A program made the position numbers and the translations under genes. 64,000 nucleotides of DNA, from the NCBI GenBank assembly GCA_001796335.1, contig MGMF01000021.1, forward strand, positions 124,001-188,000, given 5' to 3'. This document shows positions 9,938-17,738 of this stretch, piece after piece (position 1 is the first letter of the stretch; each line of letters begins with the position of its first letter). The notes under the pieces were generated by a model, which saw only the letters and a list, made by a program, of their open reading frames with translations, searched no databases and had not been told where the DNA came from. Origin of the DNA: Chloroflexi bacterium GWB2_49_20. GTDB lineage: Bacteria; Chloroflexota; Anaerolineae; Anaerolineales; Villigracilaceae.

Positions 9938-9978
9938 ACGTAATGGCTGAATAATACCGGATTATCCAGCCATTACGT
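9938..9978. repeat. 41-nt near-perfect hairpin between clpP and the HAD gene
   Basis: Arms ACGTAATGGCTG (9938-9949) and CAGCCATTACGT (9967-9978), a single A.C mismatch, an inner stem ATAAT/ATTAT and loop ACCGG. It lies in the clpP-HAD intergenic gap. The U-run is absent on the minus side and appears only about 6 nt later on the plus side, so it may be a processing or stability element, or a weak terminator of tig-clpP. Confidence 0.7.
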
Positions 9979-10014
9979 CTATCCGTTTTTCAATATAACA
10001 GAATTCATATGTTA

Positions 10015-10620
10015 TTATTTTTCAGGGGCTTCAAGCACTTGATCAACCAAGCCATACGCAACTGCCTGCTTGGCATCAAGATAGAAATCTCTGTCAGAAT
10101 CCCGTTCAATCACTTCAATTGGCTGTCCAGTATGCTTTGCCATAATCCCATTTAATAGTGCTTTTAGGCGCAATATTTGTTTTGCTTGGATTTCAATATC
10201 AGTTGCTTGACCCTGGGCGCCGCCCAATGGTTGATGCAGATGGATAGTGGCGTTTGGTAATGCATAGCGACGACCTTTGGTGCCCGCTGTTAGCAACACC
10301 GTACCAAATGAGGCTGTTACGCCTACAGCTACCGTACTAATTGGGTTGGGTATCATTTGCATCGTATCATAAATTGCCAAGCCCGCGTAAATAACTCCGC
10401 CGGGGGAATTGATGTACATCTGGATTTCGCGCTCGGGATCCTCGTGGGTTAGAAATAGTAATTGTGCGACGATAACGTTGGCAACCTGATCCTCGATTGG
10501 TGTCCCTAAAAATATAATTCTTTCTTTCAGAAGCAGTGAATAAATATCGTATGCCCGTTCCCCACGCCCGGAAGATTCAATAACCATGGGGATGACGTTT
10601 TTAAAATCAGGAATGTTCAT
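10015..10620 (-). CDS. clpP: ATP-dependent Clp protease proteolytic subunit
   Basis: ClpP is the serine peptidase core that forms tetradecameric barrels and degrades proteins fed by ClpX/ClpA/ClpC. The 201-aa product has the catalytic triad in the expected motifs: Ser in [12 protein letters not shown], His in IHLHQPLGG and Asp in RDSDRDFYL. An in-frame ATG exists at 10644, but the ATG at 10620 has a GGAG box 9 bases upstream (GGAGAAATTAAA) and gives the standard length, so it is preferred. It follows tig by about 30 bases, the common tig-clpP order; no clpX is adjacent here. Confidence 0.95.
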   Translation of the reverse strand: MNIPDFKNVIPMVIESSGRGERAYDIYSLLLKERIIFLGTPIEDQVANVIVAQLLFLTHEDPEREIQMYINSPGGVIYAGLAIYDTMQMIPNPISTVAVGVTASFGTVLLTAGTKGRRYALPNATIHLHQPLGGAQGQATDIEIQAKQILRLKALLNGIMAKHTGQPIEVIERDSDRDFYLDAKQAVAYGLVDQVLEAPEK

Positions 10621-10652
10621 TTTAATTTCTCCATTGAAATTCACGAACTGAT

Positions 10653-12098
10653 TTATAACTCGGGTTTTTGTATCGGTTCGGCAGGTTCATTGATTTTATT
10701 AGCTTGTTCTTTTTTAGGTTTTCTTTTTGTTGTATTTTTTGGTTTTACCGGTTCTTTGGCAATTTCCGTTGCCTCACCGATGGCGATTGATTTTAGACGA
10801 TCAAGTGTTTGGCGGATCATTGCCCGACTGGCTGATTCCATAGCAACCGATTCCATTAATTTTTGCGAAGGTTTATTCCTCTTGGTTAATTTCTGGAATT
10901 GTTCATCACGCTGAATTTCAAACCAGGTTTGCTGAAAAGCGGAATTCAAACTCTCTTCACTCACCTCAATTTTTTCATCGATGGCTAATTGATCCATAAT
11001 TAATGAGCGCTCGAGTCTGCGAATGGCAACAGGGGTAACCTCTTCCTCAATAAACTTTTCATGATCCAACTCTCTCATTTTAAGATAAACGTCAAGTTCA
11101 AGGTTTTGCTCTGCCAGTCGGCGTTTTAAATCTTCCTTAACATGTTCACTCTCGTGCTCTAAAACCTGCGGTGGATATTTTATAATGGCTTGTTCTTTTA
11201 TTTTTTCAATTAATTTTTCAAAATACACATCTTCGTATTCAGCTTTTGATTGATTGCTCAGGTTGGATTGAATCGCTTCGCGTAGAGTTGAGATATTTTC
11301 AAATTTACCAACCCTTTTCGCAAAATCCTCATTGAGTTCGGGTAATATCATTCCGCGTATTGTTTTTACTTTTACTTCAAAGTTTACAGTACTACCTCTT
11401 AGGTTTTCATCTTCAAGGTCTTTTGGAAATTTATGTGTAAACGTCTTAGTCTCGTCAACATTCATTCCAATAAGGTTTTTGGAAAACCCACTAAATGGCC
11501 ATTCATCGGATTTTTCATCCGGTCGAATGAAAACAGGATTCCCCGGTTTTTCAATGATAGGGGTTTCATCCTTACCCGATTTGGCTTTCTTACCTATTAA
11601 ATCCGTTAATACAAAATCACCTATCTTGATGCCTCGATCAACATTTTCGGTAGTGCTGTACATTCGTCGCAACTCTTCGATCGCTTCATCAACCTTGTCC
11701 TCAGTTGGAGGCTGCCAATCGTAGTCCAATCGAATAGACCTGTAGTCTCCCAAGTCAATGGCTGGAGAGAGTGGAATAATAAATTTGAATTTTGGAGGGT
11801 CTATGCTGGCTACTTCTTCAAGCGATCCTGGTGCGGCGGCTTTTATACCTGTTTCTTCAAGAACCTTTGGATATATTTCGTCAACCAATAGTTCTATCGC
11901 TTCTTCAGCGATTGCAGACTCGCCTGCACTACGTAATACAACATCATAGGGTGCTTTCCCGGGTCTAAAACCAGGTATTTTCATACGTTGTGCGATTTTG
12001 TGAGCAGCCCTTCTTCGGGCGCTTTCCATTTGATTATTTTCCAGCTCAACATTTACTGCAACTTGATGATCGTCTCGGGTTTCGGTTTCTATTTTCAA
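10653..12098 (-). CDS. tig: Trigger factor (ribosome-associated chaperone/PPIase)
   Basis: Trigger factor binds ribosomal protein L23 at the exit tunnel and shields nascent chains. The 481-aa product has the ribosome-docking motif PGFRPGKAP near residue 45, a central FKBP-like domain (about 150-250), and the helical C-terminal chaperone arms ending in a Lys-rich tail. The start chosen is TTG 12098, seven bases after AAGGA. The frame is open further upstream to 12170, but that extension would run into the tRNA-Leu gene and is not credible. The gene follows tRNA-Leu directly without a visible terminator and precedes clpP. Confidence 0.93.
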   Translation of the reverse strand: MKIETETRDDHQVAVNVELENNQMESARRRAAHKIAQRMKIPGFRPGKAPYDVVLRSAGESAIAEEAIELLVDEIYPKVLEETGIKAAAPGSLEEVASIDPPKFKFIIPLSPAIDLGDYRSIRLDYDWQPPTEDKVDEAIEELRRMYSTTENVDRGIKIGDFVLTDLIGKKAKSGKDETPIIEKPGNPVFIRPDEKSDEWPFSGFSKNLIGMNVDETKTFTHKFPKDLEDENLRGSTVNFEVKVKTIRGMILPELNEDFAKRVGKFENISTLREAIQSNLSNQSKAEYEDVYFEKLIEKIKEQAIIKYPPQVLEHESEHVKEDLKRRLAEQNLELDVYLKMRELDHEKFIEEEVTPVAIRRLERSLIMDQLAIDEKIEVSEESLNSAFQQTWFEIQRDEQFQKLTKRNKPSQKLMESVAMESASRAMIRQTLDRLKSIAIGEATEIAKEPVKPKNTTKRKPKKEQANKINEPAEPIQKPEL

Positions 12099-12131
12099 GA
12101 TATTTTCCTTATTTGTATAGATTGGCAATGA

Positions 12132-12213
12132 TGGGGAAGGCGGGATTTGAACCCGCACGCCTTGCGGCACATGATCCTAAGTCATGCTCGTCTGCCAATT
12201 CCGACACTTCCCC
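12132..12213 (-). tRNA. tRNA-Leu (anticodon TAG)
   Basis: This 82-nt class II tRNA on the minus strand has acceptor stem GGGGAAG/CTTCCCC with discriminator A, anticodon stem CATGA/TCATG around loop CTTAGGA (anticodon TAG, decoding CUN), a long variable arm (GCC-GCAA-GGC) and T-arm GCGGGTTCAAATCCCGC. CCA is not encoded; the base after the discriminator is T. A strong promoter lies just upstream and tig just downstream. Confidence 0.96.
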
Positions 12214-12225
12214 AAGCGCCAAGAG

Positions 12226-12254
12226 ATTATAAGCGAGAGAATATAGGTAGTCAA
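12226..12254 (-). promoter_or_regulatory. Strong promoter of tRNA-Leu-tig-clpP
   Basis: On the minus strand, TTGACT (12254-12249), 17-bp spacer, TATAAT (12231-12226). Transcription would start about 6 nt before the mature tRNA 5' end. No other promoter is obvious before tig. Confidence 0.75.
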
Positions 12255-12354
12255 TGAAGGGGGGAAAGTGTTAACCAAACATTGATAATATGATTAGAGT
12301 TATAATCTTTGTCATTACCTATGGTTGAGTATCCAAGCTCAAGGAGTATAAGTA

Positions 12355-12783
12355 ATGACTCGTATTATTAATGTTGATGGCGCCGGAAAAGAACGTTCTT
12401 ATCTGACAAAAGCAATTGTCGCAGCTATTCGCGAGCTAGCAAAGCAAAAAAAGCCTGGAGTTGAAGCGCGTGATCTAGTTTCATTCATTATCTTTTCTCT
12501 TGATACGATAGCAGCATCGATTGAGATATCTGTTATAGCCTGGGAAAAGCGCGATTATTGGTTAAAAGCAGATCGTTTTAGAATGGAATGGGCTTGGGCT
12601 GGAAATATTGCTGGAAAAATGCGTACTGCTCTCTTCGATGAAGATTGGGGTAGCATAGCAGCATTGGCAGCGGAAATTGGACAAAAGTTAGCTAAAATAA
12701 AAGTATCTGACAATAATCGCCTGGGGACTCCGTGGAAGGGGTTTTGGAACATAATCAGCAATCAAGCAGGCACGATTACTTGA
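12355..12783 (+). CDS. Conserved-looking small protein of unknown function
   Basis: I do not recognise this 142-aa protein. It looks soluble and helical with a Trp-rich middle (VIAWEKRDYWLKADRFRMEW), which suggests a compact alpha-helical bundle. It has a very good RBS (AAGGAGTATAAGTA before ATG), which supports real expression. It diverges from the tRNA-Leu promoter and converges on the creatininase-family gene across a 28-base AT-rich gap. No motif, signal peptide or membrane segment is apparent. Confidence 0.7.
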   Translation: MTRIINVDGAGKERSYLTKAIVAAIRELAKQKKPGVEARDLVSFIIFSLDTIAASIEISVIAWEKRDYWLKADRFRMEWAWAGNIAGKMRTALFDEDWGSIAALAAEIGQKLAKIKVSDNNRLGTPWKGFWNIISNQAGTIT

Positions 12784-12811
12784 AAATTTTTTAATTTTTC
12801 TGCATTATTCT

Positions 12812-13960
12812 TTATTTTTGCGCTCCCCATAGACCAAAACCAGCATTTCTACGAATTTCACGGCGGCTGTGCTGCTCATGAATTTCCTTAATATGGGAGA
12901 TTTTTTCTTCAATGGCATCATCGAGCCAAATTCTACCTTTTTCTGTGGTTCCAAGACTGCCTGATCCATAAGCACCATGGATTGAATCATCTTCCCAAGG
13001 CGGATTGGCAATTATTGAACCACCTTCCAACCAATCCATGTAATAGGATGGCGTAGTGATGAAATCAGTGTCATCGCGAACTCGATCCATGTGAACTAAA
13101 TCTGGTCTCAAGGACAGAATTAACGAGGTCTCCAATTCGCATGCATGTCCCATACCACCAAGCTTGGATTCACGATGCTGTTCAAGGGATGCAATTCCGG
13201 CAGATCCACTTAAATAAAGCCAGGAAGTTGCACAGAATATTCTGCGATATTTTTCGCCAGCATATTTGATGATATTAACTAAGAATGAGCTGTTCCCGCC
13301 GTGCCCGTTGATAAAATATATTCGATTAAAACCGCGAACTACAAGATTTTGAACAATATCCAGCCAAAAATCTTCAAAAGCTCGGCCGCCGGCATTGAGC
13401 GTACCGCAAAATGACGAGCGATGAGTACTGACACCGTAAGGCATAACCGGGAGATTGACACATAACTCCCGGCATGCTTTAACTACTCCTTGTGAAATTG
13501 CACTTATTATCAATGTGTCGGTGGACATGGGCAGATGATAGGAATGTTGCTCCGTATGTCCTATTGGGATCAAAACAACTTTGTCAACATCTAAGTCAGA
13601 GGGAAGACCCGGTAAAGGTTGCCACTGGTTTGGGTGATCTAAAGATATCTGATTAGCACCCAGGCTTAGATTTATACCTTGAGGGGTAAGTGCATAAACC
13701 CGCGTAAATCCATCCTCGCGCAACGAGGTGATGAGGTTTGATATATAAGCTTCCAGATAATCATCCGCAACTTCCAATCCGCTGCCGACCCAACCAAAAG
13801 GGAAGGGGGGTAGGAAAATAATGGTTTCTGGATTGCCCAAGGCTAAACAAAATTGTTCCAGGTCATACCCTGTGCCAAGAGGAATTACAAGTGGAATATC
13901 TCGAGGTAGGGAAGATATTTCTGGCCAGGTTAATTCATCATATAATATTACATTACTCAT
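12812..13960 (-). CDS. Creatininase-family amidohydrolase with decayed N-terminal repeat
   Basis: Creatininase-fold enzymes are metal-dependent amidohydrolases (creatininase, formamide hydrolases, MftE). The C-terminal part of this 382-aa protein (about 125-382) is a full domain with metal ligands E137 and H139 (GHTEQHSYHLP), D148, and the NGHGGN loop around H220. The first ~105 residues look like a shrunken second copy: YDELTWPEI, then VIPLGTGYDLEQ where the EQH ligands should be, PPFPFGW, and LREDGFTRVYALTPQG where GHGGN should be, all without metal ligands. The ATG follows a TATACT box by 6 nt, suggesting a leaderless mRNA. Substrate unknown. Confidence 0.85.
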   Translation of the reverse strand: MSNVILYDELTWPEISSLPRDIPLVIPLGTGYDLEQFCLALGNPETIIFLPPFPFGWVGSGLEVADDYLEAYISNLITSLREDGFTRVYALTPQGINLSLGANQISLDHPNQWQPLPGLPSDLDVDKVVLIPIGHTEQHSYHLPMSTDTLIISAISQGVVKACRELCVNLPVMPYGVSTHRSSFCGTLNAGGRAFEDFWLDIVQNLVVRGFNRIYFINGHGGNSSFLVNIIKYAGEKYRRIFCATSWLYLSGSAGIASLEQHRESKLGGMGHACELETSLILSLRPDLVHMDRVRDDTDFITTPSYYMDWLEGGSIIANPPWEDDSIHGAYGSGSLGTTEKGRIWLDDAIEEKISHIKEIHEQHSRREIRRNAGFGLWGAQK

Positions 13961-14018
13961 AAATCAAGTATAGCTGTAATTTTAAATATTGGGTTAAAGA
14001 CTCAAAGGATGTTTTGAT

Positions 14019-15011
14019 TCAGGTATGATTTGGTTTTTTATTAATGTCAAATATATCAAAGTACCCTTGATCCAGCTCATTGTCGGATAGGTGTGCGTAT
14101 CTTTGGGTCACAGAAATATTCGTATGCCTTGCCAATTCCTGGGCAAGTTTCAAATTCCCAGATGCGCGCAATACCGTAGTGACAAAATAATGTCTGAATG
14201 AGTGTGGCGTGATGGTTCGCTCGGTATCTTTCCCCAATGCGAGGCGAACATTTTCTGCAACAATATTACGACCTGTTGTGGTGGTAATGGGTTTGGTTTT
14301 TTTCCCGGCGCCTTTATCGTGACGTGCAAAGAGAGGCAGGGATGACAATGGTAACCCGGTTGAACCATCAAATTTCATGCGAATATTTAAGTAATCTTTT
14401 AAGGCTCTTAGCGAGCGAGAAGAAAAACGGATGATCGCTTGTTTATCACCTTTACCGATAATAATTGCCCGACCCTCGTTCCAGTCAATTTCCCCCCGCC
14501 TTAACCTACAAGCTTCATTTACCCTAAGGCCAGTGTCTGCCAGGGTGATGATAAAGGCGCGATCTCTTAATGCGCGTAGCTTTTCTTCTGGTTTCTCGTA
14601 TAAACCATCCGGATAGGTTTCTACGTGGGCGAGTACTTTTTCTATTTCTTCCCTTGGGAATTGAGGTAATCTTATTCCGCTGCGGCGTGATCTTTGGCGT
14701 AATAATAGGCGCAGGCGCGGCAGGTTAATATCATTTGCTTCTTCAGCAGCCAGGTATTCGAAAAATCCTTTTACTGCCTGCAAATACAAACGCTCTGTGG
14801 CTGGAGAATAGTTCTTCAGATATGCAGCAAACCAGGATATAGCATCTTCTTTCAAATTAGTTATATCAGCGGTTTGGGGGTCGATCCATCTTTCTTTCAA
14901 TACCGAAAAGAATAACGCAATTGCATTCTTATAGGCTCGCGCTGTATTCTCACTGCGTGCCAACATAATGTTATCAATATAGCTGTCGGAAAATTGTGAT
15001 ATTGTCATCAT
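14019..15011 (-). CDS. Tyrosine recombinase, XerC/XerD-like
   Basis: This 330-aa tyrosine recombinase has an N-terminal SAM-like DNA-binding domain (about 1-95) and a catalytic domain with all the expected residues: R163 (TGLRVNEA), the beta-hairpin Lys (IIGKGDKQ), H270-x-x-R273 (HSFRHYF), H296 (ARHTNIS) and nucleophile Y305 (TQRYAHLS). The C-terminal tail is short, as in Xer proteins rather than phage integrases. The RBS is GGAAG. A strong promoter and a 28-bp dif-like site lie immediately upstream, suggesting a single-recombinase Xer system with an adjacent site. No other mobile-element genes are nearby. Confidence 0.88.
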   Translation of the reverse strand: MMTISQFSDSYIDNIMLARSENTARAYKNAIALFFSVLKERWIDPQTADITNLKEDAISWFAAYLKNYSPATERLYLQAVKGFFEYLAAEEANDINLPRLRLLLRQRSRRSGIRLPQFPREEIEKVLAHVETYPDGLYEKPEEKLRALRDRAFIITLADTGLRVNEACRLRRGEIDWNEGRAIIIGKGDKQAIIRFSSRSLRALKDYLNIRMKFDGSTGLPLSSLPLFARHDKGAGKKTKPITTTTGRNIVAENVRLALGKDTERTITPHSFRHYFVTTVLRASGNLKLAQELARHTNISVTQRYAHLSDNELDQGYFDIFDINKKPNHT

Positions 15012-15037
15012 TTTCTTCCATCGACTGATTGATTTAT

Positions 15038-15065
15038 GATTACGATAATTATACTTATCGAAACC
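15038..15065. other. dif-like Xer recombination site candidate
   Basis: Left arm GATTACGATAA (15038-15048), 6-bp centre TTATAC, right arm TTATCGAAACC (15055-15065). The 11-6-11 layout, the ATAA/TTAT inner ends and the imperfect inverted symmetry (9 of 11 positions between arms) match the architecture of bacterial dif sites. It sits 27 bp upstream of the recombinase ATG and at the inferred transcription start. Confidence 0.55.
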
Positions 15066-15071
15066 ATAGTT

Positions 15072-15100
15072 ATTGTATAATAGCTAGTCGCTCAAGTCAA
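15072..15100 (-). promoter_or_regulatory. Promoter of the tyrosine recombinase gene
   Basis: Minus strand TTGACT (15100-15095), 17-bp spacer, TACAAT (15077-15072). Transcription would begin at about 15065, the edge of the dif-like site, so recombinase bound there could repress its own gene. Confidence 0.65.
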
Positions 15101-15242
15101 GTCCCCTATTTGCTTTTTCGCTCCAAGAGGACCACTAATGCCAATAAGAATCATTCCAAACGTTTAGAAAATTCAAGATGGTTTTCAAAATTATTATTGA
15201 TTTTAATGAAAACGCTTCACACCTCCCTACTTATCACAAATC

Positions 15243-16193
15243 TCATTCTCCGAATATTTCCAATAAAACTGGATTAATGGCTTTCCAATTGGGTGCTAAA
15301 ACTTGTGCACCATCAGATGTTAAAAAAGGATTAACCATTTCGCGGCTGATAATTCGATTATCTATCCCTTTTGTACCAGATCTTAGAATTGCAAAGACCA
15401 ACCTGGGAACCAACCACCAGGGAATATTCGTATCGATCGCTCGAAGTGTTTCGAAAGCCACCAAAGGGAGTCTGATCCAGCCCGATGGGGAGAGAATTTT
15501 CTTTATTAACGCCTTAATAAGGATCTGCCCTTGATCCATTCTTGAGAAGTCATCTGAGCTGTATCGTTCTCTCATAAAAGCCAGCGCCTGTGTCCCATCT
15601 AAAATATTTGTCCCAATCGGTAATCCACCCATTGCGGCAGGCAAATCTACTTCCACCCCACCCAAGGCCTCTATTATTTTAACAACACCTTCCATTTTTA
15701 TTACAAGGTAATATTTTATAGTTATACCGAAATTATTACGTATCGTTTCAATTGAAGCTGCAGGACCAGTACCCGTTTGAGTTGCCTCTGCAAAGAAATA
15801 GGCCGTATTAATTCTATTTTCCCCCACATTTGGTATAGTGACCCATAAGTCACGAGGAATGGAGAGCATACCAACATATGGTTTTAATGGAATAATCGTT
15901 ACCAGAATATTAGTATCCGTTCTGCTTAGTGTATTTCTGTGAGGAAGATAATCGGTTCCTAAAATCAATATATTTGTTCTTAGTGGGGCAAGAAAATAGA
16001 TAGCGACTATTATTAACAGAGAGATCCAAACCTTGGGATGACCTTTGTGGATTTTTTGAGGAGATAATGGAAGGTTTCCCGGACCTCCATTCGAGTTGAG
16101 GCCTATCGATTTTTCCCTAACAGGAATTGATTGAAATTCATTCATTCGACGATCAGATATATTGTTCATGGTTGCGTATTGATTGCTTTCCAA
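15243..16193 (-). CDS. LytR-CpsA-Psr (LCP) family protein
   Basis: LCP proteins transfer lipid-linked glycopolymers to the cell wall or to other acceptors on the outer face of the membrane. The 316-aa product has a cytoplasmic N-terminus of about 48 residues, one membrane segment (about 50-66), and an extracytoplasmic LCP domain showing LILGTDYLPHR, RTDTNILV, SIPRDLWVTIP, GENRINTAYFFA and IEALGGVEVDLP. The start is TTG with a GAGGAA box 9 bases upstream; the ATG eight codons later lacks an RBS. It stands alone between the recombinase and a divergent radical SAM gene. Confidence 0.87.
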   Translation of the reverse strand: MESNQYATMNNISDRRMNEFQSIPVREKSIGLNSNGGPGNLPLSPQKIHKGHPKVWISLLIIVAIYFLAPLRTNILILGTDYLPHRNTLSRTDTNILVTIIPLKPYVGMLSIPRDLWVTIPNVGENRINTAYFFAEATQTGTGPAASIETIRNNFGITIKYYLVIKMEGVVKIIEALGGVEVDLPAAMGGLPIGTNILDGTQALAFMRERYSSDDFSRMDQGQILIKALIKKILSPSGWIRLPLVAFETLRAIDTNIPWWLVPRLVFAILRSGTKGIDNRIISREMVNPFLTSDGAQVLAPNWKAINPVLLEIFGE

Positions 16194-16297
16194 TTAAATT
16201 ATTCCTCAATCCCCTACTCTATTGGCAAATGTAAAGTCGATCAGAATTCGTGGCCAATTGACATGGGAGAATTTATTGATTTTATCATTATTAGTAA

Positions 16298-16327
16298 TTG
16301 ACATAATTAGAACTAATGTACTACAAT
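16298..16327 (+). promoter_or_regulatory. Promoter of radical SAM gene, leaderless
   Basis: TTGACA (16298-16303), 18-bp spacer, TACAAT (16322-16327), then exactly 6 nt to ATG 16334. The in-frame ATG at 16316 lies inside the promoter spacer and is therefore not the start. Confidence 0.7.
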
Positions 16328-16333
16328 AGACAT

Positions 16334-17482
16334 ATGAATGAATTAGCTTGCTTAAATTTGCTTGCCAGTCAGATGGATTTGGAGTCAGCTGAAGATAAAA
16401 CCACAGCAGTAAGAAGCAGATTAATCAATAATGCAGATGTGTTCATTCATCCAGCAGTCATGCCTAATGGAAAACGTATAAAGTTACTCAAAACTCTTCT
16501 CACTTCGGCCTGTGAACGGGATTGCTACTATTGCCCATTTAGAGCAGGTCGTGACACTCGTAGAGCTACATTTTCACCCGAAGAATTTGCAAAACTATTT
16601 ATAACACTCTACGAACGAAGAATTGTAGAGGGTCTTTTTATTAGTTCTGGGATGATTGGAGGTGGAATTCGTACTCAAGATAAACTAATTGATACCATCG
16701 ATATTTTGAGATATAAGTATCAATATCAAGGGTATGTACATCTTAAAATCATGCCAGGAAGCGAAAAGGCACAAATAGAACGTGCCATGCAGGTCTCAGA
16801 CCGTGTTTCTATTAACCTTGAAGCTCCAAATGCAAAACGCCTATTGGAGCTCGCCCCACACAAGAATTTTAAAGAAGAATTAATTAAATCACTTATCTGG
16901 ATTGATGAAATTCGTAGAAATAGTGACCCGGATAAATTTTGGAGTGGACATTTCCCATCCTCAGCTACCCAATTTGTGGTTGGGGCTGTCAATGATACAG
17001 ATGTAGAATTACTAACTACAACAAATTACCTGTATAAAGATCTAAATCTCAAAAGAGTATACTATTCAGCTTTTAAACCTGCACATAATACTCCGCTAGA
17101 AAACAAACCTGCCACAAATCCAATACGTGAATTTCGTTTATACCAGGCATCTTTTCTATTAAGAAATTACCCATTCAATCTTTCAGACTTGGTTTATGAT
17201 AATAATGGAAATCTTCCCTTAAATATTGATCCCAAACTTGCTTGGGCGAACAAAAATCTTTTGAAATGTCCTATCGAAATCAATCAAGCAACCATCCAAG
17301 AACTAATGAAAGTTCCTGGAATTGGCTCCTCCGGTGCTGAAAAAATATTAAAGTATCGGTACACCCATAAGCTTAAAGATATTTCAATAATACAGAAATT
17401 AGGATTGAATCAGGAAAGAATTACTCCATTTATTCTTATTGATGGGAAACGACCAGTATTTCAAATAAATATGATGTTTTAA
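16334..17482 (+). CDS. Radical SAM protein with C-terminal HhH, TIGR03916-like (putative DNA modification/repair)
   Basis: The 382-aa radical SAM protein has the cluster motif CERDCYYCPFR near residue 60, with a helix-hairpin-helix-like C-terminus (INQATIQELMKVPGIGSSGAEKIL is split across about residues 315-340). This layout matches the family annotated as 'putative DNA modification/repair radical SAM protein'. That family commonly sits beside a TIGR03915/DUF4130-type partner, which is absent here. The start was chosen from the promoter: the ATG lies 6 nt past the -10, implying a leaderless mRNA. Function is unproven; the HhH suggests nucleic-acid contact. Confidence 0.82.
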   Translation: MNELACLNLLASQMDLESAEDKTTAVRSRLINNADVFIHPAVMPNGKRIKLLKTLLTSACERDCYYCPFRAGRDTRRATFSPEEFAKLFITLYERRIVEGLFISSGMIGGGIRTQDKLIDTIDILRYKYQYQGYVHLKIMPGSEKAQIERAMQVSDRVSINLEAPNAKRLLELAPHKNFKEELIKSLIWIDEIRRNSDPDKFWSGHFPSSATQFVVGAVNDTDVELLTTTNYLYKDLNLKRVYYSAFKPAHNTPLENKPATNPIREFRLYQASFLLRNYPFNLSDLVYDNNGNLPLNIDPKLAWANKNLLKCPIEINQATIQELMKVPGIGSSGAEKILKYRYTHKLKDISIIQKLGLNQERITPFILIDGKRPVFQINMMF

Positions 17483-17603
17483 GGTTTCTATTTTCCTCAA
17501 CCACTTTCGAGCATGATGAAACTAGAGAAAATCCTGCTTGAACTTGTATAACCTAGGAAGTTATTTACGATCCCTTCCCTTCTTACATCATTTTTAGAGA
17601 ATG

Positions 17604-17622
17604 CTTATCATTTGTTGATAAG
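17604..17622 (+). terminator. Possible terminator after the radical SAM gene
   Basis: 7-bp stem CTTATCA/TGATAAG with 5-nt loop, followed after 8 nt by a six-T run. It is a weak stem in the 256-bp gap before the next gene. A TATAAT lies further down at about 17676, but I found no well-spaced -35. Confidence 0.4.
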
Positions 17623-17738
17623 TACCCTTGTTTTTTGCTTAGTGTTAGTTTATAGTAGTATTAGGTAACTATTGTATAATTGACTATGCGAATATTATAT
17701 TATTTTTGATCTTGATACTATTACAGGAGAATAAATTA

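Noticed and set aside
12099-12170. N-terminal extension of trigger factor
   Set aside because: It reads through the 3' part of tRNA-Leu; the TTG start at 12098 has a good RBS.
12784-12811. Terminator in the gap between the 142-aa gene and the creatininase gene
   Set aside because: The AT-only palindrome is too weak and too short to call.
14019-15100. Integrated phage or genomic island around the tyrosine recombinase
   Set aside because: There are no phage genes, no tRNA with a duplicated end next to it, and the protein is Xer-like with housekeeping-looking neighbours.
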